Assembly (NCBI GenBank): GCA_000697055.1 | Contig: JNDT01002184.1 | Span: 51,433 to 115,432 of the forward strand | DNA: 64,000 nt | Reading direction: 5' to 3' | From: Saksenaea vasiformis B4078 | Lineage: Eukaryota > Mucoromycota > Mucoromycetes > Mucorales > Saksenaeaceae | Shown: piece after piece, positions 12,931-25,439 of the stretch | How positions within the stretch are numbered: the first letter of the stretch is position 1 | Layout: each line of letters opens with the position of its first letter | The notes under the pieces: generated by a model | The model's database searches: none | Told to the model about the DNA's origin: nothing | The model's input: only the letters and a program-made list of their open reading frames with translations | Program-made: the position numbers and the translations under genes

Positions 12931-14037
12931 AACACTTCGTTAAATGAAATAATGACACTATACTACTGCGTCTCAACCTCAAGGAGATTTCATAGTTACG
13001 AGCTTTCTGCTGGCGTTACTAGGAGAATGTACCATTTAGATTTATTTGAAGAAGTCAATCACGTAAATGAAGTTGATCATTATTCCATTTAGACTGGCAT
13101 TTATCAACGGCTTTCCGATTCTTTGGATATGAATATCGCATGCACACGAATCGCTTAAATTTGCTGCATAATGATATAGCTTAGTTGCTCACCTCTCCTG
13201 GGCCAAGTTTTGAATTGGTCTAATATACTATGAAAGATACCATTTATTTGCCAAGAAACTGCTCCAATTTTTCCTTAACTACCTTTTTGCAACTTTCAAT
13301 TTGCAAATGGTTTTCTGATAGCTTCAAGCCTCAGGGTCGTCGCTGAAATTCGAAAATCATCGAAATCGACTTCATATACGTTATATTTTTAAAGTCAACA
13401 ATGACCATTTGCAGCGCCATTTCAGCAGAATGTTCCCGCCCCCTGGGCATCAGCGTTTGCACTCAAGAATATATGTTGCGGCAAGGATTGAAGCTTCATA
13501 CCTCAATACTGTTGCTGAAGAGAAAAAGACGCATTATTACAGTTTCACGATACTTGTAAGCTGGGAAGAAAGGTTACCCAAGGAATTTTTGTCTCAATCC
13601 GCAGTGTTGAAATTTTCATTGTTTGCAAGTTGTCCGCTGACTATCAAATTTTACATTGGCCGCTCCATGAGGCCAATGGCCTCTATCTGCCCTCCGGTCT
13701 CTGCCGGGTGAGTAAACATTCATCTAAGCATATCAAAAGAACTGTCATGAATGATCTTTATGCCGCTCGCATATTCCGTCTACAGTGTGCAAGCTTTTGA
13801 ATCATTAAATATAGCTTAAAATAATTTGTCAGTAAGCACCATTAGTGGCTAGTGGGGAAAGCCTGGGGAAAACGCCTGACAGTATGCGTCAAATCGAATT
13901 CCGGAACTGCACGAACAGGGTTCAAGCAATGGATTGCTTTTTGGGAATACCGTTTGTGACTACCAAAAACGACAGGGCCTGACCCCGATTATTGACTTTT
14001 TTTCGAAAATTTTCCGACCTTCTCTTCTGTCAGAACT
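12931..14037. other. Region upstream of the DEAD-box gene
   Basis: A 100-codon plus-strand open frame lies at 13409-13711. Minus-strand fragments overlap it, for example a block near 13270-13370 ending KKVVKEKLEQFLGK. Neither can be chosen, so I call no gene. The last ~100 bases before 14038 are the presumed promoter and 5' UTR of the helicase. Confidence 0.35.
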
Positions 14038-16177
14038 ATGCTCAGCAAAGTCTTGGTTCCTTCAGTTTTACGCTTAGCTGGACAACGTTCTGTTGGTGGG
14101 TTGTCAAGGCTCACCTTGGCTCGTTTCCCTCAAGGTAAGGCAGACCGAGTTTCTCTTTTGCACCTACTGGTTATTGACAGATCTCCCCCTGTAGCTGCTT
14201 CGGTTCTCAGGAACGCTGAATACAAGCCAGCTCTCGCCTTACATTCGAAGATCGCACCTTATGCGTTATTCCACACACAGTCAGCAGCTTTCAATGAGGC
14301 CCAAGCTACCGTAGAAGAGATCAAGGAGAATAATGAGCCAGAAGTACACCCCCGAAAACAATTCGACGACATTGAGGAGATCAATCCCGCCACGAGAAGA
14401 GCCTTAACCAAAGTTTTCAAATACAAAGAAATGTCGATCGTTCAAGAAGCAGTATTAACAAAGCTTCCCAACGAAAAAGACATGTTTGTGAAGGCAAAGA
14501 CGGGTACAGGAAAAACGTTGGCGTTCTTGGTAGCAGCTATGGAGACCGCTTTCCAAGGCAAATCACCAAAAGATCTCCGCCATTTCGAAGGAACCTCGAT
14601 TCTCGTTGTCTCGCCCACTCGCGAATTAGCAAATCAAATTGCGAAGGAGGCTGACAAGCTCCTGTCATTCTACCCGTGCAAAGTACATTGTCTTGTTGGT
14701 GGTGATTCTAAACGTCGTCAGATCATGAACATGGAACGCAACCGAGCAGACATCGTGGTTGGTACACCTGGACGTTTGAATGACATGCTCGAATCTGTGC
14801 CGCGATTCAAGAAAATGATGCAAAACTTGAAGGTGTTGGTATTGGATGAGGCTGATCAATTGTTGGATATGGGCTTCAAAGCTGAGTTGCAACGTATCCT
14901 TGGCAATATTCCCTCGGAGCGACAAACTATGTTATACTCTGCTACTATGTCGAAGGAAATTCGCGACAACCTCGGCAAGTTTGCTCTCTCTCCCAAACAC
15001 GACATTATCGATACCGTTGGTGAAGACGACGTGAACACACATATGCATGTCAAGCAGTCCGCATTAGTAGCACCTTACAACGAGCAAGTTAGTGCCATTC
15101 GCGATATGTTCTACAACTATCCACCAGCCACCAAGGGTAAGGTGATTGTCTTCTTGCCCACCACCAAGTCCACAATGTTGTATGCACAAATCTTCAAGTA
15201 TCTTTTGCCTGAGCGTCTTGTGTATGAACTCCACTCGCGCAAGAGCCAGGATCAACGCAGCCGTATTGCTGAGCGATTCAGAAAAGCACATCCTGGTGCG
15301 GTTCTTTTCACATCCGACGTATCCGCTCGTGGTGTCGATTACCCAGGTGTCTCTCTTGTTCTTCAAGTTGGTATTCCGTCAACCCGCGAGCAATATATCC
15401 ACCGTCTAGGTCGTACCGGTCGTGCAGGTCGTGAAGGTGAAGGTGTTATCGTGCTGGCACCATTTGAGAAGCAGTTTGTGAAACGTGAAATCGGTGATCT
15501 TCCTGTACAAAACCTTATCGCTCCCGAATTACCTGAAGAGCTCAAGGAGAAAACAACCGCCCAGGTCCAGCATGCCCTTCGCGCCATCGACGATGAAATG
15601 ATTAGAGAAGTTTACACAGCATATCTAGGTTATTGTAAGTGTCTGATCTGCGGTGAAATCAACTATGGATGGAGTTACTCATTTTGTTTTAGATTCCTCC
15701 CGCATGCCAACACTTGGTCAACCCCGTTTCGAGGCATTATCCCAGGCCAAGGAGTTCCTTCAATCGTTTAATATCACAGAAATCCCACATCTGTCTTCCC
15801 GATTCTTAGATCAGCTTGGTCTGAACCAACGAGGCGGTGGCGGCGACCGCTTCGGCAACCGAGGAGGTTTCCGCGATCGACGTGATCGTTTCGACAGAAG
15901 AGGTGGTGGTCACAGAGATGGATTCCGTGGTGAGCGACGAGACTCTTTCAACCGAGATGGTTTCCGCGAGCGACGTGAGCGTTTCGATCGTGGTGACTCT
16001 TTCCAGGCCCGAGATGAATCTCGTCCTCCCAGAGACGATGCCCGTTTCTCCCGAGACAAACCCCGCTTCCCTAGAGACGAATCCCGTTTCCCTCGCGACG
16101 ACTCGCACTCTTCCCAAGATGAAGAACGTCCCCGTCGCCAACGCCATTTCGGCGGCCGTGGTCGCTTCGACTACTAA
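14038..16177 (+). CDS. Mitochondrial DEAD-box ATP-dependent RNA helicase, Mss116-like
   Basis: ATP-dependent RNA unwinding, by analogy with Mss116/CYT-19 an RNA chaperone for mitochondrial introns and translation. Exons are 14038-15634 and 15693-16177, giving 693 residues. Visible motifs in order: I AKTGTGKT, Ia PTRELA, Ib TPGR, II DEAD, III SAT, IV VIVFLPT, V SARGVDYP and VI HRLGRTGRAG. The N-terminus (MLSKVLVPSVLRLAGQR) is basic and free of acidic residues, as expected of a mitochondrial presequence. The C-terminus is an Arg/Gly/Asp-rich tail of near-repeats (GGFRDRRDRFDRRGG type) that probably binds RNA. A 60-nt stretch at 14135-14194 starts GTAAGG and ends CTGTAG, is stop-free and in frame, and may be an intron; removing it would give 673 residues. 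Confidence 0.92.
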
Positions 16178-17660
16178 GTGTCTGCATTATCACTTTTACT
16201 GTACCTATAGAATAAAAATTTTGCATTGAATTTAGTCCAAAAAAAGAAAAAAATATCCTCGTAAAAAGTTTGACTTCATTAATGTCTTTAGCATAAAAAA
16301 TATCGTGATTAATCCAACGTCTGATTTAATCCCATTTCGCCACTGATGCTCAGAGAGTTAAATCAATTAACCTATGTTTCATTCGCACGAAAAGTGCTTC
16401 GTAAGGGAATATCTGTTGCGCGTTCACTATTCCTAGGTCACACTCAGATAGCCAAGTATTGAGTCGATCTCGCTTATTTCTGCCGAAACGGGAGATGGCT
16501 AACATTATCAGGGGATCGTTGGTTCCTAAAGTGCCTCCTCTCTTGTCATGAATCGAGCAATCTCATCCTTACTCCGCAGGAAACTTGTGGCTTGCAAAAT
16601 CGCGCACTTGCGAAGAATAGCGATCAACTCTGCAACCGAAGTTGTCTAACGCTTTCAATAACTTTTGAGTGTACAGTACAGAGCATATTCGCATATCCTT
16701 TTATGCAGTCCTTTAGTGTGCGCTTCCCTGCTATAACTCTTTGGTAACTGTGTTCCACAATTCCAAAGGATAATACGTTTCGTGAAAAGAAGATAGAAAG
16801 CAGGATTTTTTTTTTCGCTCTACATCCTTCCAGTCACCTGTGATTTATCTGCTTGGCTGGCGCCTAACAGTAAATAGATATCCCGTTTATTATCGTAGCA
16901 ATGGCCATGACAGGATCTAGAGGAGCAGACACGCGTTGAAAGACGACATCATAGTCACATCCGGCAATAGGATATTGCAGTTAGGCAGTCAGCTAGCCAC
17001 TGTCTGCTGTAGTTTTTTCTTTTTCTTCTTTTTTTTTTCAAAAAAAATTTTTCACATAGGAGAACATCCATGTTGGTTCGGCTGCACAACCCCTCCGAGC
17101 CGCCTGAGATTATGACGGATCACTCGACTTCTATTGTGTAAAATGCTGCCACGCGATATTATCCATCCTTATTCGCCGGAAGCTGCATCTCTTCGGGTTC
17201 GCTATAGTTCCTGCCGACAAAGTCGACCTGACGTCCCTCTTTATCGTCAGTAGGTGATGATGTGAGGTAGTTCCCTGTTACTGGATAGAGGCACACATCT
17301 GAAGAAAGCTCACTCCAGTAATAGCAGATGAATTGGCAGTGAAGCTACCTATACAAAAATTTTTTGTAGTAATCGAATAAACCTTGATCCAAGCACCTGA
17401 AAGACTTAGGACTGACTGACTGGCAGGAACTCAGGTCAACAACTCTAACAAGCAACTAATTACTATAAATAATGTTTAAAACAAGATGTGATCTTTCAGA
17501 CAGTAATATCCTTTGCTCTAAGCATACACAACACATATAATGCCTTGAAATGGATGTAACTCAATTGCGTCCTCGGATCAAAAAATAAAAAAAAATTTCG
17601 CCATCCTCAATACTTTTACATAACAAAAACGTTGTTCTTTATTATTATAGACCAGTCTCC
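16178..17660. other. Intergenic, no supported gene
   Basis: 3' flank of the helicase (AATAAA at about 16210) and 3' flank of the convergent eL21 gene. AT-rich with poly-T tracts near 16807 and 17020. No open frame with coding character. Confidence 0.5.
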
Positions 17661-18321
17661 TTACAACAAAGTCTCGTAAGGGATGGGGGTGATGGTCTGG
17701 GGAACGTTGTTCTTGGTGGAGACGTGACGGGCATCGCGGGGCTGCACAGGCAATCTCTTGAGGTTGAAGGTGACTAGACATCATAAACCATGTTAACACA
17801 CAACAGCAAAGACAGTTTTCCGAAACATACCACCAGTAGCCTTGGCTTCCTTCTTCTTCTCAGCGTTAGCCTTGACACGGTCCAAGAATTCCTGACGGCA
17901 CTTGGAGTGCTTAATGTGCTCGATACGGATGTTGACGCGCTTCTCCATGTATCGGTTGCCAACACGCTTGTAGATGATCACGCCCACAGCAGACTTGGTG
18001 ACATTGTAGACAACACCAGTACGTCTGTAAGTAGGATACAAGAAATAAACAAACAATGGAATCACAAAAACACCGTTTCTATTTACCCGTGATAGAACTT
18101 GTGGGGCATACCCTTCTGGACAGCAGCGTTGGCCTTGATGTCAACAATGTCGCCAACCTTGTAAGTCTTCAAGTAAGTAGACAAAGGAATGGCGCCATGC
18201 TCGCGGAAGTTGCGAGAGAACATGTGGCGAGTGCGAGCGCGAACTAACAAAAATGGGTCAATCCGATCGCTCAAGCCCAAAAACCAAACAAAAACTACTT
18301 ACGACCAAACGAGTGAGGCAT
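17661..18321 (-). CDS. RPL21: 60S ribosomal protein eL21
   Basis: Structural protein of the large cytosolic ribosomal subunit. Exons 18303-18321, 18087-18243, 17831-18024 and 17661-17773 total 483 nt and encode 160 residues, the usual length for eL21. The peptide begins MPHSFG then [16 protein letters not shown]. It continues through [40 protein letters not shown] and [20 protein letters not shown], ending TPIPYETLL; all are family hallmarks. The first coding exon is 19 nt, with an intron straight after the sixth codon, a common arrangement in fungal ribosomal protein genes. Confidence 0.97.
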
Positions 18322-19928
18322 TCTAAAGAACGAAAAGCAATGAGTTTCATTGTTCACTTGTTCATCGATCTTATTACCTGTCAGTCGAGGAATGGGTGGC
18401 AAAAAGGAAGGAAGTTTGGTAATTTGCGTCAAAATTTTTTATTTTTTTGCTGGTCCCGTGACTCGTTTATACCACTTTTTTTTTACTTCCCTCTCGGGGA
18501 TTTGAATTGAAACGCAGCATGCTTTGAACAAAAGGTCAAGCAGCCGATACAAGGTGCTCTGGCTTGGTTGGAAAGGGCCAATTACCTAGAACAAATAGAC
18601 ACTGTACGAAACAAGAATGTTGAAGGCAAGTACATAGTATATGCTTGAAACTAGCTTAGATCCTATTTCTATGAACTCGTTACTGGTGTCCAGTTCAGGA
18701 TGCTGGCTATCGACACTAAGGAAGTAGTCTTCAATTTGTTATATAGATATTTTATGCTATTCAGAAACGTATAAATAACAATTTCTTCCCACAGAGCTGG
18801 AACCGAGTGCTAGATTTGAAACAAAGTTTTATTAACGCCAGATCTAGTATCATACCTGAATATTACGATACAACAGAATTGACTGTCTCAGCTGCCAAAC
18901 AGTAACTATGGAATGGAATAACGGATATTGTTAGCCTTCTGTAAGGAATGAAACCACATGTTTGAAAAACCAAGTCCCAGGTAGATGTTGCGGTACGTGT
19001 ACTTCCCTTGCCAGAATAAAAAGGTCATACCGTTCCCTGTTATTCTTGATATATTTTGCACTTTCGCCCAATGCATTTTTACCAGGATATCGTTGTTGCA
19101 ACTAATGTGGACGATTAGTGCTGACAGAAATTAATTAGAATGGTGGTGTAATTGTCCAATGGACAACTGACCAATGCATACATGAGATAAGATACGACTG
19201 TATTAACCAAGACATCAATTTTTATGCTACAGTTGCATGCTGCTAATCCTGTAATCCTTGTGATCCAGTACCAACTCCGGTTAAAGGGTCTCCACCGTCG
19301 ATCAAAGGAGTAGGATTCCATGGTGATTGTGAACTGTGGCTTAATTGAATGCTATCCTTATCGTACATAGCGCAACCACATGACACCCCGTGCGTGAAAG
19401 CAATACTTACGGCCATCCATGCAAATTACCATTACAGGCAATAATATCTGGCTGTAATATAACTAGAAAACCTTATCGACATAGACATGTTGCGGAGAAG
19501 AACCGCGAATTACGTGCGTGAAATGTACGCGTGTGCTTTGTGGAATATATCGATTAGCTGCGTGAGATCTACCAGACTGGTTTGCGACCTCCGCGGACAG
19601 GTTTTGCGAATGCAGATAGCTGATGTAAAAACCCTGTACTGGATCTTGAACCCAAGTATGATCTTTCCAGTTGTGGCATGTTGTGTTCAAGGCTTACAAC
19701 TGAATTCAAAGGAAAACAGCTAAAGTCCTGCTCTATGCACATGCTCCAAGCTAACTCATTGTATTCAGAGCGGACTTCATGTTCTAAATTTTGCCTTCCT
19801 CTGATGGGAGGTTACTTACAATTCACAGACTGTTTACTTGCCAGACCGGCCGATTTTCTTCGCTTGTCTATCTCAAGCTCTGCCACAATGAATGACTGAG
19901 CACATAATGGAAGTGCCTTACATCTTGA
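18322..19928. other. Intergenic, upstream of eL21
   Basis: The first ~200 bases are presumably the eL21 promoter. The remainder has only short open frames on both strands (for example 19487-19723 and 19678-19899) without start context, motif or splice chain. Nothing else supported. Confidence 0.45.
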
Positions 19929-20200
19929 AAAGAGACTAGCCCCCAAATCTATGTTGCTATCAGCGCTATCGTCCGAACTAAAGAAGGACAACCATTTCTA
20001 GTAAGAAACGCTCAATATAGACAGGCGCGCTTGATGAATAAAGCTTTGGACACTGGTATGGCTGATGGCGAAGGGCTACCTGTCCCAAAAGATCAAGCTG
20101 CGAAAGTGTATACTAATCACCTTTAAGCAAAAGACACGCTCCGCTCGATAAGCTTAGTGAAAAATGGCCAAATCGAAAGAGTCCTATCCAAGAGAGATAA
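19929..20200 (+). pseudogene. Decayed coding relic of unknown origin
   Basis: A frame without ATG is open from 19929 to the TAA at 20124-20126. It reads like protein (AIVRTKEGQPFLVRNAQYRQ, then MADGEGLPVPKDQAAKVYTN). After a one-base shift the same style continues to a stop at 20198-20200 (RHAPLDKLSEKWPNRKSPI). Before and after this there is no open frame. A single frameshift between two protein-like pieces suggests a broken gene or transposon fragment. I do not recognise the family. Confidence 0.4.
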
Positions 20201-21129
20201 GAAATTAGGTAGCTATTGACCCTCGAAGAACAGGAAAAATGATAACCAGCTTTCTCGAGAGATAAGTAGCCAATGTCCCCTAATTTGCATCGGAAACTGC
20301 GCTATCTAGGAATAACAGAATCGTTCGTGCTACGCGACGAGGCTGATTGCACACTCATTATTTTAGAATCGAAGTAGAAGCGTGCATACTGGTAGGCTAG
20401 AAGGACCTAAAAATTGCTACGATGTGTGACGCTCCATCCGATGACAAATAGGCACGCTCCAGTCGCAGTATCAATTATTGCAGATTCAAAGGTTGTCAAA
20501 GCCCTATATCGAAGCAATTGACGTGCAAAACAACAGTTCGAAGATGGAACTGCGAAACTAAGATCATGCTGACTAAAGTAGACTCAGCTGAAAAAAAAAT
20601 GCTACGATCGTAAAGTATTGTAAATCAGAATGCCTTGCACTACAATGCTCGAAGAAAAAGCAATGGTTTATCATTTCTTTAACCCAGCAATGGTAATATA
20701 TGCCCGGCTGAGCACGCAAAAAAAAAGTTAAGTGTGTTCCAGGAGAAGAATAACGGAGTAAATTCTTCTTACCGAGGAGTATTGTATCCTCTTTAAGCAA
20801 AAAATCGGAACTCAAAGTAACGGTGTTCCGAGGTGCGTAGCTCAGAATTCTTTCAAAGAGCTTCTCAGCTGGTGCATGTGCACTGCATCTCGCCAAAGGC
20901 GGAGATATTATGTTTCACCGATTTCCATGATGCGTTTTGCTGCAGCTCTTGCCGCGTTTCTGTCATCCTGAGTTGGTAAACTATTTTTTGCTAGAAGTTA
21001 TCTATTTAGAGATCGCAAATCCGTTTTGTAAAGTGCTTTGTTTAAGCATTTCTCAAACAGGTCATGCGATAAGTCAAATAGAGATAAAGCAAAGCGCATG
21101 AAATATATACATTATAAAAAGGTAGCGAA
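20201..21129. other. Intergenic, no supported gene
   Basis: No reliable coding frame. The 108-codon minus-strand frame at 20573-20896 has irregular composition and no flanking signals. The 3' UTR of the receptor gene presumably occupies the last ~100 bases. Confidence 0.45.
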
Positions 21130-23352
21130 TTACAGAGCAAAAAATTGTTCTCCATTTTTTTCCAGACGTCCTCTTGCGCCAAGGGTTACACGGATGTCAT
21201 AGATCAGATCGTTCCATTCCCGCCAGAGCGATCGTTTTCCAAATATCAGGAACAGCCAGACTCCACAAAGGCTAACAAGAGCTTCCGCAGTAATCATCAG
21301 TCCAAAGGGTGGTAAATGCGGACTAACAACGAAGACGCAACTGTTTTGGTTTTCTCTGTTATCCGCCGTAAGCATACATTCGAGCCAATGTGTGGTGATA
21401 GTTGGATCTGTTCCGATACGCTGCATTTTGTGGATCTGAGTAAAGTAGAAAACCTGCCGAGACAAAAAAGGTCACAAAAATAAAAATAAAACAAGTTAGA
21501 AACTAGCCACGTTGAGGCTGTGACAACTACGTACCCAGTAGAAAACCACGGTACCACAAGACACAATTGCCAATAGCAGAGCACGCCATTGAATCTTGAC
21601 AGCGGTAATAACGTGTCGATGCCTCCTAGCTGCCTGCGATCTCCCGGTATTGGTACCGGTGGATAGTGATTGCGACATATCGGTCTCTAAGCCTTCCCTC
21701 ACGGCAATCTTGTTGAACAAAGCATTAGAGATTTCTTTCTTTCTTTCTGCTTCTATTAAGTTTACCTTGGCGATATAGAAGAAGGTTGCGATATGCAGTA
21801 GGAACGCGGGACACACAATGACCGCCATGGGGTAAAATAGCAACTCAAAGATCCTGGAGAGCGAAACGAGGCACAAATTGGCGAATTCGAAGCGTACGGC
21901 ATGGAGTCCGAGAGCCGCGGACATAAAAGCGATGGGAATTCCCCAACATACGATATTAAGAGCGATGTACCGGTTGGTGAAGAAATTGGAATTCCACACG
22001 GTGTGACAGTGTAGATTTACGATCAATGCGGCGCTCCAGCAACACGTGGCTAGGGATGCGAAGATCAGAATGGCACCTTGAGCGGCACATAGTGGATTGC
22101 TATCCTGTGTACTCGGGTTGATTTTATCGGAGCACTGCAGTTTGTTTGGATTGCCGATCGAAAAAAACACCGTCATACTGAACAAGAAAATAGAGATCGC
22201 CATGTTGAGGATCAGAAGCGAGGGGTGCCTGAAATAAATGGTCGATCATTTTGTTAACCAACTTTTCCATTGGTAAAAATGTGTAATTTGCTTTTTCACC
22301 TTCGCTTATCGGGCAACACCAAGTAGCTCACGAGAATGATAAAGGACGCGATAGCGGAAATAAAACGGACAATGTCGGTAGCTAAAAATCCATGTACCGT
22401 CCACCCGTCGTTGTAAAACTAATATACAGAAATTAATTGGTGAGAAAAGAGTCAGCAAGTTTGCATTTGCTATACTTACGAGATTCTGAGCTGGACAAGG
22501 TATACAGCAACCATGGCGACATAAGATAGGGTTGGCGGTCTTATTCGTGTTTGGGCTTGCTAAGGGATCCACAACAAATGGCGCAGGGCATTGGGCCATG
22601 ACAAAATAGTCAGGAACAGCTGAAATATTGAGTCCGCCAGTGACTTTTTGTCCACGGTCAGTTAGAGTCGGGCTAATAATAAAGTTGTTCGTACCTCTTG
22701 GTGGGATATGATTACAACTATCGTCCGGTTGCAACGGTTTACCGATCTGAGGAGATGGTGCCGTACAATCTGGCAGTAATGCAGATTTTCTTGTCCATTT
22801 GAAGAGATTCTCACAATCAGAATGGACAGCATCACAAGTGGAACGACAACCCATCCATACCTCCGGATCTGCTGCCATATTTAGCTAAATAAAGAATCAT
22901 TTCCTTAATTACCTTGGGTAGTACTGCTAGCACCACATTTTGGATAGTAGAATGAACAGGTATATCGATAATAAGAATCGACGCAGGATGGGAGAATATC
23001 GTGATAGGAGAAGCTTAGGTTACGTAAGAATGAAAGGTTATTTTCGATAGCGGCGATTTGTTCGTTTGACGAATAGATTGTGTAATTAATGTAATTCTGT
23101 AAAACAAAGGAGTTAGATGAATGGTTGGTCCATAGTAACGACGACGTACGGAACAGATTTCGCCAGTGTAGGGCATGCATGTGCTTAAGGTAACTGTTAT
23201 TTGGTGCAAAAAGAAACAGGAATAAATTGTTGATGTTCAATGATTTTCTAGGTGATCTTACGATTGGATGGCGATGTAGGTGAAGAAGATGTTTGGGCAG
23301 CCACGTTGGATAGGAACAAACAAACGAAGACGAGACCAATTGTCGCCATCAT
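21130..23352 (-). CDS. Frizzled/Smoothened-like seven-pass receptor
   Basis: Predicted plasma-membrane receptor. Seven exons join in phase: 23262-23352, 23150-23193, 22913-23096, 22480-22871, 22300-22418, 21535-22228 and 21130-21453, giving 615 residues. Residues 1-20 (MMATIGLVFVCLFLSNVAAQ) are a signal peptide. The next ~225 residues are a Cys-rich, Frizzled CRD-like ectodomain (TCMPYTGEICS, CSFYYPKCG, WMGCRSTCDAVHSDCENLF). Then come seven hydrophobic helices starting near TDIVRFISAIASFIILVSYL. The intracellular loop after helix 5 carries ERKKEI and a Ser/Thr/Arg stretch. The tail after helix 7 reads FGKRSLWREW, near but not equal to the KTxxxW Dishevelled-binding motif of animal Frizzleds. 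Frizzled-type receptors without a Wnt pathway are known from early-diverging fungi and Dictyostelium; ligand and partners here are unknown. Confidence 0.85.
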
Positions 23353-25439
23353 TGTATACGCGTATTTAATCTATTTCGTGCTCTATTCTATTGTTGTCTT
23401 GTATAAGGTAAAGAAAAACAAATAGTAGTGGAAGAAGATGGAAAGGAAGAAGAAGAAAAAAGAAGAAAATCCCGAGACGATCTTGAAACGATAGCAAAAA
23501 AAAAAGTGGAGTTCGGAGTTTTGACTAACCCTTAGATGGTCAAGCATTTGATTCTCTCAACGCTCATTTAGATTTTATCCAATGCAATCTCCTCAAAAAA
23601 CGTGGTACGTAGCACAATCTAGGAAGCCAATCAGCTTCGCCACCGAAGTTTTTCCCTCCTAAGCAGCGAGCTAAGCCCTCCCTTTTTGTTCATAATTTTG
23701 ATATCCGCCGTAGATTGATCGTCAGATAAGTTAATAAAGTACATTGATTATAAGGGGGTCAGTAAGTCAGTGCAGTAGATGGATCAAGTCGTTGGATTTA
23801 ACTTTTGGGGAAAAACAAAGGACCGTGCACTTCCTTTAAGTCACGAGAACCTTATTTTTACTTTTGTGAGATGGCGTCATGGTACACACTATGTGGAAAA
23901 GCGAAGGATTAGGAAAAAAATGAATATTCTATCCTACTGTGGTTAAACCCGCCTTAAATTACTTCAATACTAAGCCAGTGTGCTTTACTTTGATTCGGCT
24001 AAAAAAGATAAAAAGGGAGAAGGAGGAAGAAAAGTTTGTTCTCCCACGCACTGATTGGGCTGTCTGAATCAACTTGTCGTACAATACCACGTTTGTAGTT
24101 AATGCTGATCCAATTAAGCTATGATCGCCGTTTACGTCAATCAACTGCCGGCTTTCCCAAAGACGATTTCACACAACTTGTGACTCTTCTTCCGTTGGGA
24201 AAATGCCAAGGTTTTTGGCGTGGCAACAAACCCATAGAAAAGCAGTGGCGTCAGTTTTGTTTGTACGACTTGATTGACGTTTGCTCTTCTGTCACAGCTT
24301 TATTTGGCCGCTTTTTCGGTATGAACGGAAACAATGGACAATTAGAGATCAGGGCTGTTGATGAAAAGCATCATTCGAAAACCCACACTAGAGACTGCCT
24401 TAGATATTTCTTGCCAATGTAGGTAACCTTTAGTTACGCCTTACAATTAGGCACGAAGGCATCCTCGAAGCCATTATAATGCTTCAATGATTCAAGTGCA
24501 GATCCATCACTAAAAGCGGGACCTAGCAGCATATTTTAACCAAGACGAAATGGCAGTATTTCAACGATAAACTTCGAATCCCATGGACTGCTGCCGGATG
24601 TAAGCCGCTGGTACTACTTGATGAGAATACTTGTTATTTGTTTACTCAGTTTCGTTACTTTTCATTTGCCAGAGTAAAATTCACATGGTACTCGGAATTT
24701 ATTATCTACGAGAATGTTGACATCGCCGCATAAACTATTCTAGGATTCTTCGTTTTTCTTTCTAACACAAACGCCGAACTTTAAAATTTGTTTTTGTTGC
24801 ATGGTTGTGTGAGTGAAAAAAATAATAATAATACCACAATCGTCCCTTCCGGCCGTGCGCCTGCCGAACCGGGGTTAGTCTTATCTCGATTTGATGAGAT
24901 CTGGTTGACTATATTTTGTTTCCAGAGTTGTAAGCAATAATAGACTTTTGCATGACGACTAGCCCTGAAACCCAAGTGTTACTCAAACAATTTTAGCTTC
25001 CTGGTTTTCTCTGTCTATGCATGATGCCTCTAACATATCATCTGATTGCCACCAATGCAGAGCCTGCATGGAATGAATGACGATAACTTTATCATTGCTA
25101 TGCAACACTACGCAAGTAGACTGTGAATGTTTAATCTCTACGATCAACAAGAAAAAGCAATTTAGTGGTCGTTCTAATATCGGCATAACCTTATTGCAAA
25201 TGTTTGTTTTGTCCGTATGGCTAAAACAAGCCAATCATCGTCATGAAGCGAGAGACCGTGCGTTCTGGACCAAGATATCGTCTCACAATCGACGAACAAC
25301 AAGTAAGTTTCCAGTAAAATAAACATTTCTTTTTAACTGTGCGGTTACAATTTGTACATAAAAAATAATATAAAACAAAAAGGTGTGGGAAATACGCTAT
25401 GTACAAAATAACAAATGTCTCTGTACAACTTTTTCTGAA
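23353..25439. other. Intergenic between receptor and homeobox gene
   Basis: The first few hundred bases are the receptor's presumed promoter. A 106-codon plus-strand frame at 24102-24422 (FPKDDFTQLVTLLPLGKCQG region) is the only sizeable open frame. It has no supporting motif and may be a transposon fragment or chance. Otherwise AT-rich. Confidence 0.4.

Noticed and set aside
15837..16229. Plus-strand 130-codon Val/Ser/Thr-rich frame and its minus-strand counterpart
   Set aside because: Shadow frames of the Arg/Gly/Asp repeat tail of the DEAD-box helicase.
24102..24422. 106-codon plus-strand frame
   Set aside because: Composition is acceptable but there is no motif, no flanking signal and nothing recognisable; left in the intergenic note.
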